Source of the DNA: Podarcis raffonei
Lineage: Eukaryota > Chordata > Lepidosauria > Squamata > Lacertidae
Direction of reading: 5' to 3'
Assembly: GCF_027172205.1 (NCBI RefSeq)
Contig: NC_070607.1
Span: forward strand, 74,387,831-74,451,830
Length of the DNA: 64,000 bases
The translations under genes and the position numbers were made by a program. Under the pieces are notes generated by a model. It worked only from the letters and a program-made list of their open reading frames with translations, searched no databases and was not told the DNA's origin. Positions 45,661-57,296 of this stretch are shown here, in pieces. Every line of letters starts with the position of its first letter. Within the stretch, counting starts at the first letter, position 1.

Positions 45661-46663
45661 AATTGAACTTCAGCCCACAAAACCTATATGTTGTCATGCA
45701 ATTATGGGCATGAAGATCTGCATCCATGTACTTCTGCAGCTGATGGTTGGCTTTGGGTGTTCTTGAGGAAGAGGAAGACATGAATCCAGAGCCCTCGTAC
45801 TACCCTAAGATGGAAAGCGCTGTCAAAGCTGGCCAGGAATTTGCTGCTGCATGAACAGTCCTGACTAGGCATGTAGCTGTGCATATACAGCTCAAAGCAG
45901 GCATTCATCATTTCCCCAACTCAGTAGACTTGACAGGAATGTTGACATCACAGTAAGGGAAAGGTTGCCTTTGTTTGGACAGATGTTACTCTAAAAACCC
46001 AAGGATTTTATTTAGCCATATTCACTGTGATAATGGATTTTCAGAGTGCAGTCCTTTGCAGAATTCATTATAGTCCTCTGGAGCAATCTGTTTTCCCCCC
46101 TTCAACCCTTTCTCACCTTCTTTTTAAAATGATCTCTCATTTCCCTGAAGTGTGAAACCGCAAGCCCCATAACAGCCTAATGCACTATTTGCCGGAGAAG
46201 GTCAGTAGCAGAATAAATATTTGCCCCTCCTGTGTCTGTTTCAGAGCTTTATAAGAATTAAAGTTTTATTTCACAATCTAAATCTATAACCACCACAAGG
46301 GAGCAGGGTGAATGGGAGTCGGAGGATAGTCTTGTTATTGTTGGACAATTTCCCTCTTTGTCTAATTGCACGTCACTGTCAAAGCTTTGCTATTTATACA
46401 GGGATATGCATATAAGTCTGATAACTTGCTTGAACATTGGCTGCCACCCAGAAGCACCATCCAAAGTTCACTGTTCATTGATAGAGGATGTTTCACACTT
46501 TGCTCCTGCAAAAACTGGCAATGAGAAACCAATGTTTGCTGTTTAAAAACACTTCCTAATGGTTAGGGACATAGAAATAATGGAAGCTATCTCATAGTGA
46601 CAATCTAGTTGGACTATCTTGTTCAGCATTGTCCATACTGACCATAAGTAGTTCTCCAGGTTT
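45661..46663. other. non-coding stretch, partly AT-rich and unique-looking
   Basis: Nothing recognised. The part at about 46000-46400 has no repeat signature and could be conserved non-coding sequence. Confidence 0.3.
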
Positions 46664-46975
46664 AGAACATATGAGTCCTGCTGGATCAGACCAAAGGTCC
46701 ATCCAGCCCACCATCCTCTTCCCACAATGGCCACCCAGATGCCTACAGAAAGCCCACAAGCAGCACTTTCCCCCAGCAACTGGAATTCAGAAGTATACTG
46801 CCTCTGACAGTGGAGGTCAAACCCAGCCATCATGGTTAGTAGCCACTGATAGCCTTGTGCTCTGTGAATTTGTTTCAGACAGGAGGCATCCCCATCCCTA
46901 CCTGCAGATGCAGAAATTGAACATATGACCTTCAGCTTGCAAAGCAGGTGATCTACTGCTGAGCTGTTGCGCCAA
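46664..46975 (-). mobile_element. tRNA-derived SINE, near full length
   Basis: Minus-strand head ttggcgcaacagctcagcag with taga and gcctgctttgcaagctgaag-like tRNA wording is followed by the body. The plus-strand body text is gctggatcagaccaaaggtc, catccagcccaccatcctct, gaaagcccacaagcagcact and cagcaactggaattcagaag. A partial relative lies at 12296-12480. Confidence 0.75.
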
Positions 46976-48130
46976 ATTAAATCGCATCTATCTAAAATGC
47001 AGGGGGAATAAGTTCAGCAGATCAATCTCTGTTACTGTGCAATAAACTTATTAAAGAAGGGGAAGACCATGGTCTGGGCAGGTGCCTCCACCAATCAAGG
47101 TGTGTCAGGCAACGACCATATCTAAAGCTTTCTCATTGGTGGCTCATGGTTTTCATAAAAACCCTGCCCAAGTTACTGGCCTTTTTCTCTCAACAGCAAT
47201 ATAGGACCATCTGTTCAGGTGCTATAATTTTAACAACAACAATTGTACCCCACCCATCTGACTGGGTTGCAGTGGCATTTTGATATCACTGTACTTAAAG
47301 TGAATTGTTTTATTGGTTTTTTTTCTTTTAGATTAATTTACAAATGCACTTTGATACTTTCACTGCAATCTACCTGTGCCTTGAGATAGCGATTGGTCTT
47401 CTCCAGAGCACCTTACTGATCCCAGAGGTTCTCTGATGATTCCTGGGGCTCCTAGCCTGTGTTTTGAAAAAGAACAGGACTGCAAGTGTGCACACTGGCT
47501 GAATTGAAATGGCTTCAGTGGAATTGAAACAACTAATGTTGAGGATGCCACGTTAAGATTCGATCTCAAAAGAAAAACCAGAGATTATATGCATTTATTA
47601 GGACTTATTCTACCCTACCCAAGAGTTTCACATCAATTTCAATGCATGGACAAAAATGGTAAAATGTCAGAAATAATGAGGCTAATCAAAACGTCCAGCT
47701 ACAAGATGTGTCTGAACCATCATTCATTCTAAGCACATCTGTCAAGGTTTTTCAAATTCCCCGCATCATAAAATACACATTTTAGAATAAGATAGCATCT
47801 GCTGCAGCTATCTATTGTTTGACATATGCCATGTCCATGAAGATAATTTAATGTGAATAAGTTGCACACAACTGAGATAATGCATATTAACAAACCACTG
47901 GCTTTTCCAACTTCTTTCATACAAATATAGGGACTTGGATATCTCACAAAGGTTCTTTTCTTCCATCAAGTCCAAAACCAAAAAGAGAACCCCCTCTAAC
48001 TGCCACACTACCTTCGATCTCCACAATCATTGCCCTTGAACCTCTGGGAAATCAGCAAAGAACAATCCAGTATGATGAAGGGAAGGCTTTTGGACTTTGG
48101 GTGCACAATTATAGACTGTGAAAGAGACTA
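46976..48130. other. non-coding stretch, nothing recognised
   Basis: No gene or clear transposon border. Open frames are short and overlap. Confidence 0.3.
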
Positions 48131-48356
48131 CATTGGTACCTTGGGCTACAGACACTTCAGGTTACAGACTCCGCTAACCCAGAAATAGTACCTCAGGTTA
48201 AGAACTTTGCTTCAGGATGAGAACAGAAATCGTGCCGCGACGGTGCAGCAGCAACAGGAGGCCCCATTAGCTAAAGTGGTATCTCAGGTTAAGAACAGTT
48301 TCAGGTTAAGAACGGACCTCCAGAACGAATTAACTTCTTAACCCGAGGTACCACTG
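48131..48356 (+). mobile_element. Tc1/mariner-like MITE, copy 3
   Basis: 226 bp, the same family and orientation as 9058-9299: cattggtaccttgggctaca at the left, aacccgaggtaccactg at the right, flanked by TA (48129-48130, 48357-48358). Confidence 0.9.
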
Positions 48357-48358
48357 TA

Positions 48359-49196
48359 CCAAGTTCTCCCATGCCACTCAGAGGTAGGAAGATACCAGCA
48401 TCCAGTGGCAGACTTTGAGCTCTCAAACTTCAGTGGCACCCTGCTCAAAGCTAAAATTTGGCACACACACACACCCATCTCTCATGCTCTATTCTACTGC
48501 ATTGTTTTAGCATCCTCTGTAGCACGGCACCCAGTGAAATCGCACTGGTTGCACAACCCTAAAACCGCCTCTGCTGTATCTACAGCCAAAGCCCATTCAA
48601 TAGAGATTTTGTGCTGGTGAGTTAGTTGTTGCTTTATAGAAGCTGCTGTAGATGTGTCCATAAATTCCATAAGGCTGTTTTTATTCCTGTTTGTTTTCCC
48701 AACAGTGTTTGTTTGCCAGCCAATTAAAATGCTTCACTGATAAATAATTTGCTTTTCAATTTTATTATTTAATCAGTTATATTTTACTTGAATTATGAAT
48801 CAATTAAACTTAAAGATGCTGACATATTATTCAGACCTCAGTTAGTTTCCTTTTTAAGATATTAAAGAATGAGCGATATAACTTACAAGTTAATAAACAA
48901 AAGCTATCACTCATTGTCAGACAGAAAAACCATCCTTTCCCTCCCTTTCCTAACTGTCACTTACGTTATAGCCTTAAAAAGTTCTGTGAAGTCCCCAGGC
49001 CTACTGATTAAAAATTGCACTCATGGCTATACGATTCCTACCAGTTAATCAACTTAAGCTTGTGTTGATTAATTGATCAATAAGCAGCCTTACAAAACGA
49101 CATGGTTTTAGTCCCCCTGGTGATCCAGACATTTTTTATACGCTTCAGGCTGTTTGAATGAATGTTGCCAGCAGGGTTCTTGTGTTTATCCCCTGC
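48359..49196. other. AT-rich repeat-free stretch, candidate conserved element
   Basis: From about 48650 to 49110 the sequence is AT-rich with many TAAT/ATTA motifs (cagccaattaaaatgcttca, ttgattaattgatcaataag). It has no transposon signature. Such composition is common in developmental enhancers, but this is inference only. Confidence 0.35.
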
Positions 49197-49210
49197 CTTT
49201 TATTGTCTTA

Positions 49211-49576
49211 AAAGGTAAAGGTAAAGGTACCCCTGCCCGTATGGGCCAGTCTTGACAGACTCTGGGGTTGTGCGCCCATCTCACTTAAGAGGCCAGGGGC
49301 CAGCGCTGTCCGGAGACACTTCCGGGTCACGTGGCCAGCGTGACAAAGCTGCATCTGGCGAGCCAGTGCAGCACACGGAAACGCCGTTTACCTTCCCGGC
49401 AGTAAGCGGTCCCTACTTATCTACTTGCACCTGGGGGTGCTTTCGAACTGCTAGGTTGGCAGGCGCTGGGACCGAGCAACGGGAGCACACCCCGCCGCAG
49501 GGATTCGAACCGCCGACCTTTCGATCGGCAAGCCCTAGGCGCTGAGGCTTTTACCCACAGCGCCACCCGCGTCCCT
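49211..49576 (-). mobile_element. Sauria-type SINE variant with perfect 14-bp duplication, copy 4
   Basis: The minus strand runs from ggacgcgggtggcgctgtgg to ggggtacctttacctttacc. The middle differs from copies 1-3 (for example ggccagcgctgtccggagac and gtcacgtggccagcgtgaca on the plus strand), so it is a separate subfamily. CTTTTATTGTCTTA flanks it at 49197-49210 and 49577-49590, exact over 14 bp. Confidence 0.95.
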
Positions 49577-49590
49577 CTTTTATTGTCTTA

Positions 49591-50330
49591 GGGATCAATA
49601 TATAAGAGATATTCAACAACAACAACAACAAAGCAAAGCTCCATTTGCTTCCTTAGGAATCAGACACAATTGACGCATGGTATTTCCAATGGAACCTCAA
49701 AGACATGTTTTATTCTGTTATTATACGTGTGTGTTTTTGTGAGGAACTGCCAAAGGTACATTAGCAAAGGGCTGTGATGATGTAGATTGCAGGTCATGAG
49801 GGACTTAGACCAAAGAAGGTTTTTTTTTCTTTGGCGTTATCTCCTTTCTTTATGCAACACAGGCCGTCATATCTGTTTTATCCTGCTCTGCAAGACCCCA
49901 GGAGGAGCCAGTACTGCCAACCTTCTTCCTTAGATAAGAGACACCATCAAATCAATCCCTTTGTCTGGTTGTTTTCCCTGTCCGCTCTGCATGGTAATAG
50001 CTCCTGTATCTATAAGACTTGAAAGTGAACATGGTAGTACAAATCAGGTTGGAATTCAGAATTCAGACACGCCTATTGAGGATATCATTGGAAGGAATTC
50101 TTCCTGTCTGTCACTGAACTTTTATTAGACCAAGCTGGTCCACCCTTCTCTGAAAGTGGATTGTGATGTATGCAGGGCCACCATGCCTATAAAGCAAGGA
50201 GAGACAATATCAGATGGCAATGAGTGTGTTGTCTGCCATTGCCACCTCCTCCTCCTCAATGACTGCCCATTGAGGCTGCCTCCTTTGCATCCACTCTCCT
50301 GCCACTGCCTGCCACTGCCTCCTCCTCACA
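49591..50330. other. non-coding stretch, nothing recognised
   Basis: A short CAA run lies at about 49616-49630 and a poly-T tract near 49820. No gene is seen. Confidence 0.35.
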
Positions 50331-50338
50331 TGTGCCAC

Positions 50339-50777
50339 CAGTGGCCGAGGAAGAGGGTGTGGGGGTTGCGGTCTGCCCCGGGTGTCATCACTGAGGAGGG
50401 TGACAAAATGACAAAAAAAAAAAGAATTTTTAAAAATTGGGCTCACAAAACTTTTTAGTTCAGTCAACAAATGTAACAAAATGCAGCTGGCACTGGGCGC
50501 CACACCACAGGGGCCAGCATTTACCACAGGGCCTGTAACATGCCCAAGCCATGCGTCTCTCCTGGGACTGATGTGGTGGCTTGGGCACCTGCAGATTTTG
50601 CACTCCCTGAAATGGCAGCATGGGACTTGCATCTGTCCTCTGCCTCTCCCTCAGCTGATGGGGAGGTGGCAGAGAGGCTCCATGCAGCACGCCCCGCCCC
50701 CATGGGCGACTCACCCCACCCCTGGCTCCAGGACACGCGCACCGCCCCTGGCACCCGAGTGGCTAGCTACGCCGCTG
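50339..50777. mobile_element. non-autonomous hAT-like element
   Basis: Begins cagtggccgaggaagagg and ends gtggctagctacgccgctg, the CAGTGGCGTAGCTAGC style of hAT elements. TGTGCCAC (50331-50338) and TGTGCCAG (50778-50785) form an 8-bp duplication with one mismatch. GC-rich open frames here are not protein-like. Confidence 0.8.
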
Positions 50778-50785
50778 TGTGCCAG

Positions 50786-53700
50786 CACCACCACCTCTGT
50801 GCCCTCCTGTCACCAACACCATGCCACCAAGCTCTATGCCACCTCTATGGGACTCATAGCAGGTAAAATGGAAGATGCAATTTGATGCGTAAAGTGATGC
50901 ATGTCAGAGCAAATAAATAAATCTCAATTTCACACATTCACCAGCCTGGAGCCCTCCAGTTGATTTAAACTACAACTCTCCTCTGTCCCAAGTAGCATAG
51001 CCCATGACCAGGGAGGATGGGAACTGTTCTGCAAAACTTTCAGAAGGCACCACTCTGCGGAAGGCAAACCTAGACCAACCAGTCCTTAGAACTGATGAGA
51101 TGATCCTGATCAATTTGGTTGATGTTCCTTTTTGAGTGATATAAACAATTTTCTTGTTACTTTACATTCTTTTAAAACTACTTCTGGTCACGTTTGTCCT
51201 ATTTATAACATGCTGCTTTTCATTACTGTTACTAATCCATGGTGCTTTTTGAAGTATCTTCAGTTTCAATTGATTTTAATTCAGCGAGATATCTTCTTTA
51301 AAAGTCTTGAAATTATTTACCTAAAGGTATGTGATTTTATGTTTTACAGTGCTTCTGGAGAAGCACTTTTCTGAAAAATATTGAACCCAATGAACTATAT
51401 CTATTCAGCCCTATAACTTTAGTGCCTCCCCTCATTTTCCCCAACCCACTGATAACCAGTGATTAAAAAAAAAATCTTGATAATTCCCAAATCTCTTCTT
51501 ATGTTGATTCTTTGACACAACCCTTCTGGGTTATTTTCTAGGCTGCTAATTTCTTCAATTACAAGATGATCAATGCAATAACCCTACCTTACTAGGGGAC
51601 AGCAGGAGGCAGCTTTTCATGTTCTTTGACCTAGAGCCGACACCATTTGCTGCCTATCTGACTAGCTAGTGATGCAGAAAATGTACACAATACTGCAGAG
51701 TTATGGGCAACGTTTGAAAAACACACCAGGTCCCAGCAGGACATAGAAAATTAGCCTTTTCCAGACTTGTGGGGTTCAGGTTTCCTGAAAGGATTTTTAC
51801 ATTTATGCAGGTTTGGAATTTGTGTTAGACAGCATGCACCTACAACTACAATGTAATTAAACGCACAAAAATAGAGTACTGAAATATATGTCAATAAATG
51901 ACAATGGACATGACTAAGTTAAAGCCATTAAACTTAATGGGCCTACTATGAGTAAATTTCAGTTGACTTCCACCTAGTGAAGGCCAAATTTTATAAAGAA
52001 AGCATATGGAAATAACATTAGGGTTGTCCCTCACAAATATGTAATCTAAAATATCTTGACTTTTGTCAAAAGAATAGTCACCCCATTCTGGTGCTTCTAG
52101 GCAGGCATGGCATCAAAATTTAATTTTATAATTTGTACTCTGTCTTGTCTACTACAAGCAGATTTTTTTAAAAAATGTTTGATAGTCGAGGGTGGGGCAG
52201 GGATATGAACCTCCACCTGCAGTCAGAATTGGTTCAGTCTCATATGCTACCACTTCCAGTTACCATCTTATTCCGTGTAATGTGTAGGAAGGACCTGAGT
52301 AATATTCTTTGGGATACTTTATTGTGGGGAACGTTCAAAGAAACATTAGGCAAACACATGAGCCAAATCATTATGGGCAGCATCCAACTCAACAGTTTTG
52401 TTAGCACAACAACTTTTAGCTCTGCAATGTACTTTCCCCACATCCTCTTCACCCCATGTGCCCCCCCTAAATCAGCTCCGTGAGGTTTGGGGGACCCTGG
52501 AAGCAGAATGAGGTGGGATGTGTTGGGCCCACAGGGAGAGGAGAGGGTAGAGAAGATACATTGCACAGTTATAAGTCACTGTGCTAGTGCAATGTTGGGC
52601 TGGATATAGCCCCGTAAGTTAAGCATCAGTGGGGGGTGATCCCTCCCCCCCCCCGGGAATGGTAGGGCAGAAGGCAGGGAGCCTGACAGTAGAGGCAATG
52701 GCAGGCAGAGCCAACTAGTCCTTATTTTGTCCCTGTCCTCCCCTCTGCTGGGTTCTACAAGGGCAACACTTAGATCAAAGAGGAGGAAGATGAGGCAGTG
52801 CTATCCTCTGAACTGGTTATGAGCAAGAAGGCAGCAGCTGGCAGAACACAGATTGTGGTTGGTGAGCCAGGGCCTCCTTTGCCAGCTCCATTGTTGAGAG
52901 TGGCAGTTCTCCTAACAGTGAAATCCTGTGTCTTTTTGTTAGGAAGTAGTTCCCACCAAAAGGGTAAATCCCATTTCAATAAATAAATAAATAAATAAAC
53001 TTTATTTGGGTCCAAAGACCCACAAAAGCATTTTCAAAAGCAAAATCCCTTGTTAGCATGTAAAGAATTATGGGTTTCACTTCTATTTTCACTGTCCAGA
53101 AGGAGTTAAAAATGAGAGTAATAACAGTCTCCCTCCCTCCCTCCTATTTTTCTGAACAAGAAGAAGGGTGAAACAATAAATACTTTCTCAACCCTCAGCC
53201 TAAAAAGAGGCTAGCTTAAAGACTTTACAGACTCACCCAGAAAGATGTTGTTGTTTTTTTATTCTTCTGGCGTCTTCAAGAGGCAAGCAGTGAATTATAT
53301 GAAATCGTTCACTGCAAAGTGAACTCAGGATCAGCTTGTCAGTTTATGGCAGGTGTGAGATTTGAGTAGCGGGCTTCCTGATTCACAGTTCAGTCACTTA
53401 GCCACTAGGCTAGAATAGCTAAATGTTATGGATGTGGGAAGCAGCACTGAAGTATGAAGTGGTGGTGCTAAAACATGTTGTGAGAACAGCAGCAGACGAT
53501 GGATTAGGTCCAGATGAATTCTAAATCTGGATGCATTCTCAAGAGGCCATGCCTTTTGTTATGAACTAATTAATCTGGAATTGATATAGCCCCTGGTTGT
53601 TTTTCATAATTATTGACACAGATTAGAATTACCTGTTTAAATCTTGGAGACACTTACAAGATTTATTAGCTTGACTGCAGTCCTGCACCCACTTTCCAGG

Positions 53701-56524
53701 GAATAATTCCCATTGAAGGAATGTATATGGTTGTGCTCTTAATGTGATTTTTTAAAAAAGAAAGAAACCAGTTTATTACACTAATAAAAAATATCTGTTG
53801 CATACTCCAAATTTCATTTTTAGTATTTTACATATTTGCTGTTTTCAGCACCATAGACAGCTCACAGCAGCAAAATGAGGACACATAATATTTCAAACAT
53901 TTTCATTAAAAAAAATAGTTTGCAAAACTAGTATTCTGATAGCTTTTATTCGAGATCCACCATTACAGTGCACAGTGGGAAAGATAAAGGAGCTTTAAAA
54001 CTTTACACCTTTATTTTCTAGGCACTTTTATGCATACTTTCCACTGTGTGTTGCTAAGTGATGTTAAATAGCCACAAGAGACTTTTAAATTGCTTGTAAA
54101 TTGATGTTAAAAGCTTTCCCCATTTCTCTTTTTAAAAACCACAACAATCTTGGTTAATGAAGAGCCCTTCATCAGGAAACCTTTTGGGGACACTTGGAAT
54201 TTTGATTTGGCTTACATACTAAGGTGGCTCCATAATGCAGGTTTTTAATGTGAACTTTGTTGAAATATATTCAAGGTAGGGACAAAATGCTTGATTCAAC
54301 ATTACCCCCCAGAATATGCCACTATAGTGCAAAGGAAAAAAGATAACTTGGTGTGCCTACAGGTTGTTTAGCAGAGGATCTACATTTATGGTAGACTTCA
54401 GTTGGACTTTGGGGGCTGGTTTTTACTGTATTTTCATTTTTTAATGCAAATCCTTACATCATTAAATGCATGATGGTAGGAGTCACACACATAGATTGGT
54501 TTTAACTGGCTTTCCACTGAGTACTTAAATAGGAGCATTGCAAAGTGTAGAAACAGATTAGTGCCCCTCAAAATAATCATCTGATTTAACTCACTGAACT
54601 TTGTGATAGGTTTAAAAGAAGAAGAAAAACTGGGGGGAAGCAGCTGCATGTAATGTACATCGTTAGGCTTATGATGTGGCTTATTTTTAGCAAGCAGTCA
54701 TATGGTCTCCTCTCGTCCCCATCACTCATATGGTTCCACTACATGAAACGAAGAAGAAAATACAGCAGTCTGTTATCAATATGACAAAAAAGAACCACGC
54801 AACAATGGCCTTGAACTTAAAAGGAAGCAGAATCCCACCTAAACTGATGGTAAGCAGAGGGCAGGATTCAGCCAAAGAGAAGTATTGGAAGTTCCATTGA
54901 TTTCTCCCATTCAGTTTAGTGAAGCATGAATGTGCTTTTAGTAAGAGCTAAATGTTTTTGCATTCTGTGATATTCTGCCCATATTTTCCATGGCACGGTC
55001 AGAGAATCGTGAAGATGGCAGCTGCATTTCAACACCATCACAACCCCATGTCCCAGTTCCAATTCAAGAGCTGTCATGCACTGTGGCCAAAATGGAAGCA
55101 GCAATTCACAATAGGGAGGCACCAGCAGACTCAGGAGGCCCCGAGGTTTGAAGAGATGGGGAAGAACTTCTGTAGCTGAGAGGTGTCCACAGCAACAGCC
55201 CAGTGAGGACTGACCATGCACAATACCCATGGAAGGAAGGGGAAGAAGTGGGGTGAAACCCCGTACACCAGATGGGAGGGGGAATGAAATGTAGTCGCTG
55301 GAAGGCAAACATGGAAGGAGAAACATATAGGTATAAAAATGCAGAGAGAACCATTTCATTTTCTGTGCAAGCCATTTTCTAGTTTGTACAAGGAGAAGGT
55401 ATTTTTAAAATCAACTGAACAGAAACACTTGACACTCAACATTTTGTTTCAGGGCCTCGCCTCACTTGTTCCCTCTGTTTCCAAGGTTCAGAGGTGCGTG
55501 TGGACCCTTATGTCTCTCAAATGGTTATATAATCACCCATCCACAAGAGGAGCTTCAAGGTTTACAAAAGTTATATACCCTAAGGAGGGGAACCCACAAA
55601 AGCTCCATGAGCACTGAGCTCTCTTAGTGGCCATGGAATAATGACAACTGAGGTGGAGGGCACAGAAACAGGAGGGCATGGAGATGAGAGTTGTGGGGGA
55701 GGAAGTGGCTGACTGACTGGGACACTTCGCACTGTAACATTTTGTTGCAGGTCCCAGTTGTGTTCGGTTAAATGGATTTATCTGCATTGTGGCAGCACTG
55801 AAAAACCCTTTTGTACCCTAAAGGCACATATTATTCTATGTTTACCCAGCGCTGTTACATAACTCAGAGGAAAATGCACACACACACACGCAAGCAAACA
55901 GCATCAGGAAACCAAGAATAGAAGACCCTGGAGTGAAATTTACACATCGGTTATTAATATACCTCCCTTCTCAATGACCCGAGTGATAAAAGAAAGAGTA
56001 GAGTGTGACTTTTTATCTTTATTCAGTGCTTTGGTCCTTCAGGGACACTTGAACGTGATTGCATCGTTTTCAATGTCAACCTTGATAACACACTGATTGT
56101 GTTTCTTTCTCTCTCTCTTTTTCCCTCAGCGCCAGAGAATTCCCTAGGTAGCTTGAACTGTTAATTCAAACTGACTGGCTCACCGCATTAGTCCATGTGT
56201 CTTTCCTTTGCATCCCACTGTAGCACATTAGCACAACAAATTAACATTCTAATTGCCTTTTACCTATTTATCAATTGTGGGGGGAGAGGGAAAACCACAG
56301 GCAAGAAAGAGCCGGGAAAAAATCCCAGACTGCTCTCCTCAGTCTGCATGTCTATTTCTTTTCTATTTATAGTCAGTCACTGAGCTATGCTAATAAAAAG
56401 CCATCTGCAGGATGGGGATATTTCCCTGCACTTGGACACAATAATGGGAGAGTTAAGCATGTACATAAATCTCTCACAGCCTACTTGTGCATGGACCATA
56501 CTCACAGATTGAAAGACATACAGC
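50786..56524. other. long non-coding stretch with scattered old repeats
   Basis: A hAT MITE core scrap lies near 50960-51040, a tRNA-SINE-like piece near 53240-53420, a palindromic repeat scrap near 53680-53740, an AAAT run at 52979-53000 and a C run near 52645-52656. Between 53560 and 54650 the sequence is AT-rich and unique-looking. No gene, exon or RNA gene was recognised in 5.7 kb. Confidence 0.4.
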
Positions 56525-56576
<52 letters not shown>

Positions 56577-56978
56577 TCCAACAAGTTTTTATTATTAAAA
56601 TAATTCAGCATTAATACACACATGTTACGAATATACAAACATACATTTCATACAGTCCTTAAAAATGTTCAAACATAACCACACTCAATCCCACAGATAC
56701 TTCCTTTTCCCACCACCATCCCTCACCCCTCACCCCACCCTTGTGTTTGACTTCCAATCTACTCAATTGCAATTTCTTTCCACTTCTATTACTTTCTTTC
56801 ACACACCTTTAACCTAATTTCATGCTTCTTTTTCTATTACACATTGTTATCCATCTTATTTAGTATTCCAGTATTTAAAACGGAACTTATTTATTCTAAC
56901 AGGAGTTCTGATTATAGTTGCAAAACTATATTGAAAAATCAGAACTCCTACCTATTCTCCAAGGAGCTCTGGACAGTA
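56525..56978 (-). mobile_element. probable LINE 3' end with (CTTT)n tail
   Basis: A CTTT run (56525-56578) is followed by ccaacaagtttttattatta, consistent with an (AAAG)n tail and polyadenylation-like end in minus orientation. Near its other end is a 13-bp perfect inverted repeat (aggagttctgatt at 56901-56913; its inverse at 56937-56949). The identity of the element is uncertain. Confidence 0.35.
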
Positions 56979-57255
56979 TATTCTCCTGCTCTGGAAGGTA
57001 GGACTCGAACCAATGGCTTCAAGTTGCAAGAAAGGAGATTCCGACTAAACACCAGGAAGAACTTTCTGACAGTAAGAGCTGTTCAACAGCACAACAGTCT
57101 CCCTCAGAAGGTTGTGGACTCTCCTTTCTTGGAGGTGTTTAAGCAGAGGTTGGATGGCCATCAGTCATGGATGCTTTAATGGAGATTTCTGCATTGCAGG
57201 GGGTTGGACTAGATGATTCTTTAGTCCCTTCCAATGCTAAGATTCTATGATTCTT
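56979..57255 (+). mobile_element. CR1 LINE 3' end
   Basis: Shows ttctcctgctctggaaggta, aggaagaactttctgacagt, aagcagaggttggatggcca and ggttggactagatgattct, then the CR1-type octamer tail gattctatgattctta. 5'-truncated. Confidence 0.85.
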
Positions 57256-57296
57256 ACCACAACCATCAACACTACCACCACCTTACAGCAACTTGA

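Noticed and set aside
50210-50885. Frames of 100-140 codons on both strands
   Set aside because: Inside or at the edge of a GC-rich hAT-like element, no conserved motif.
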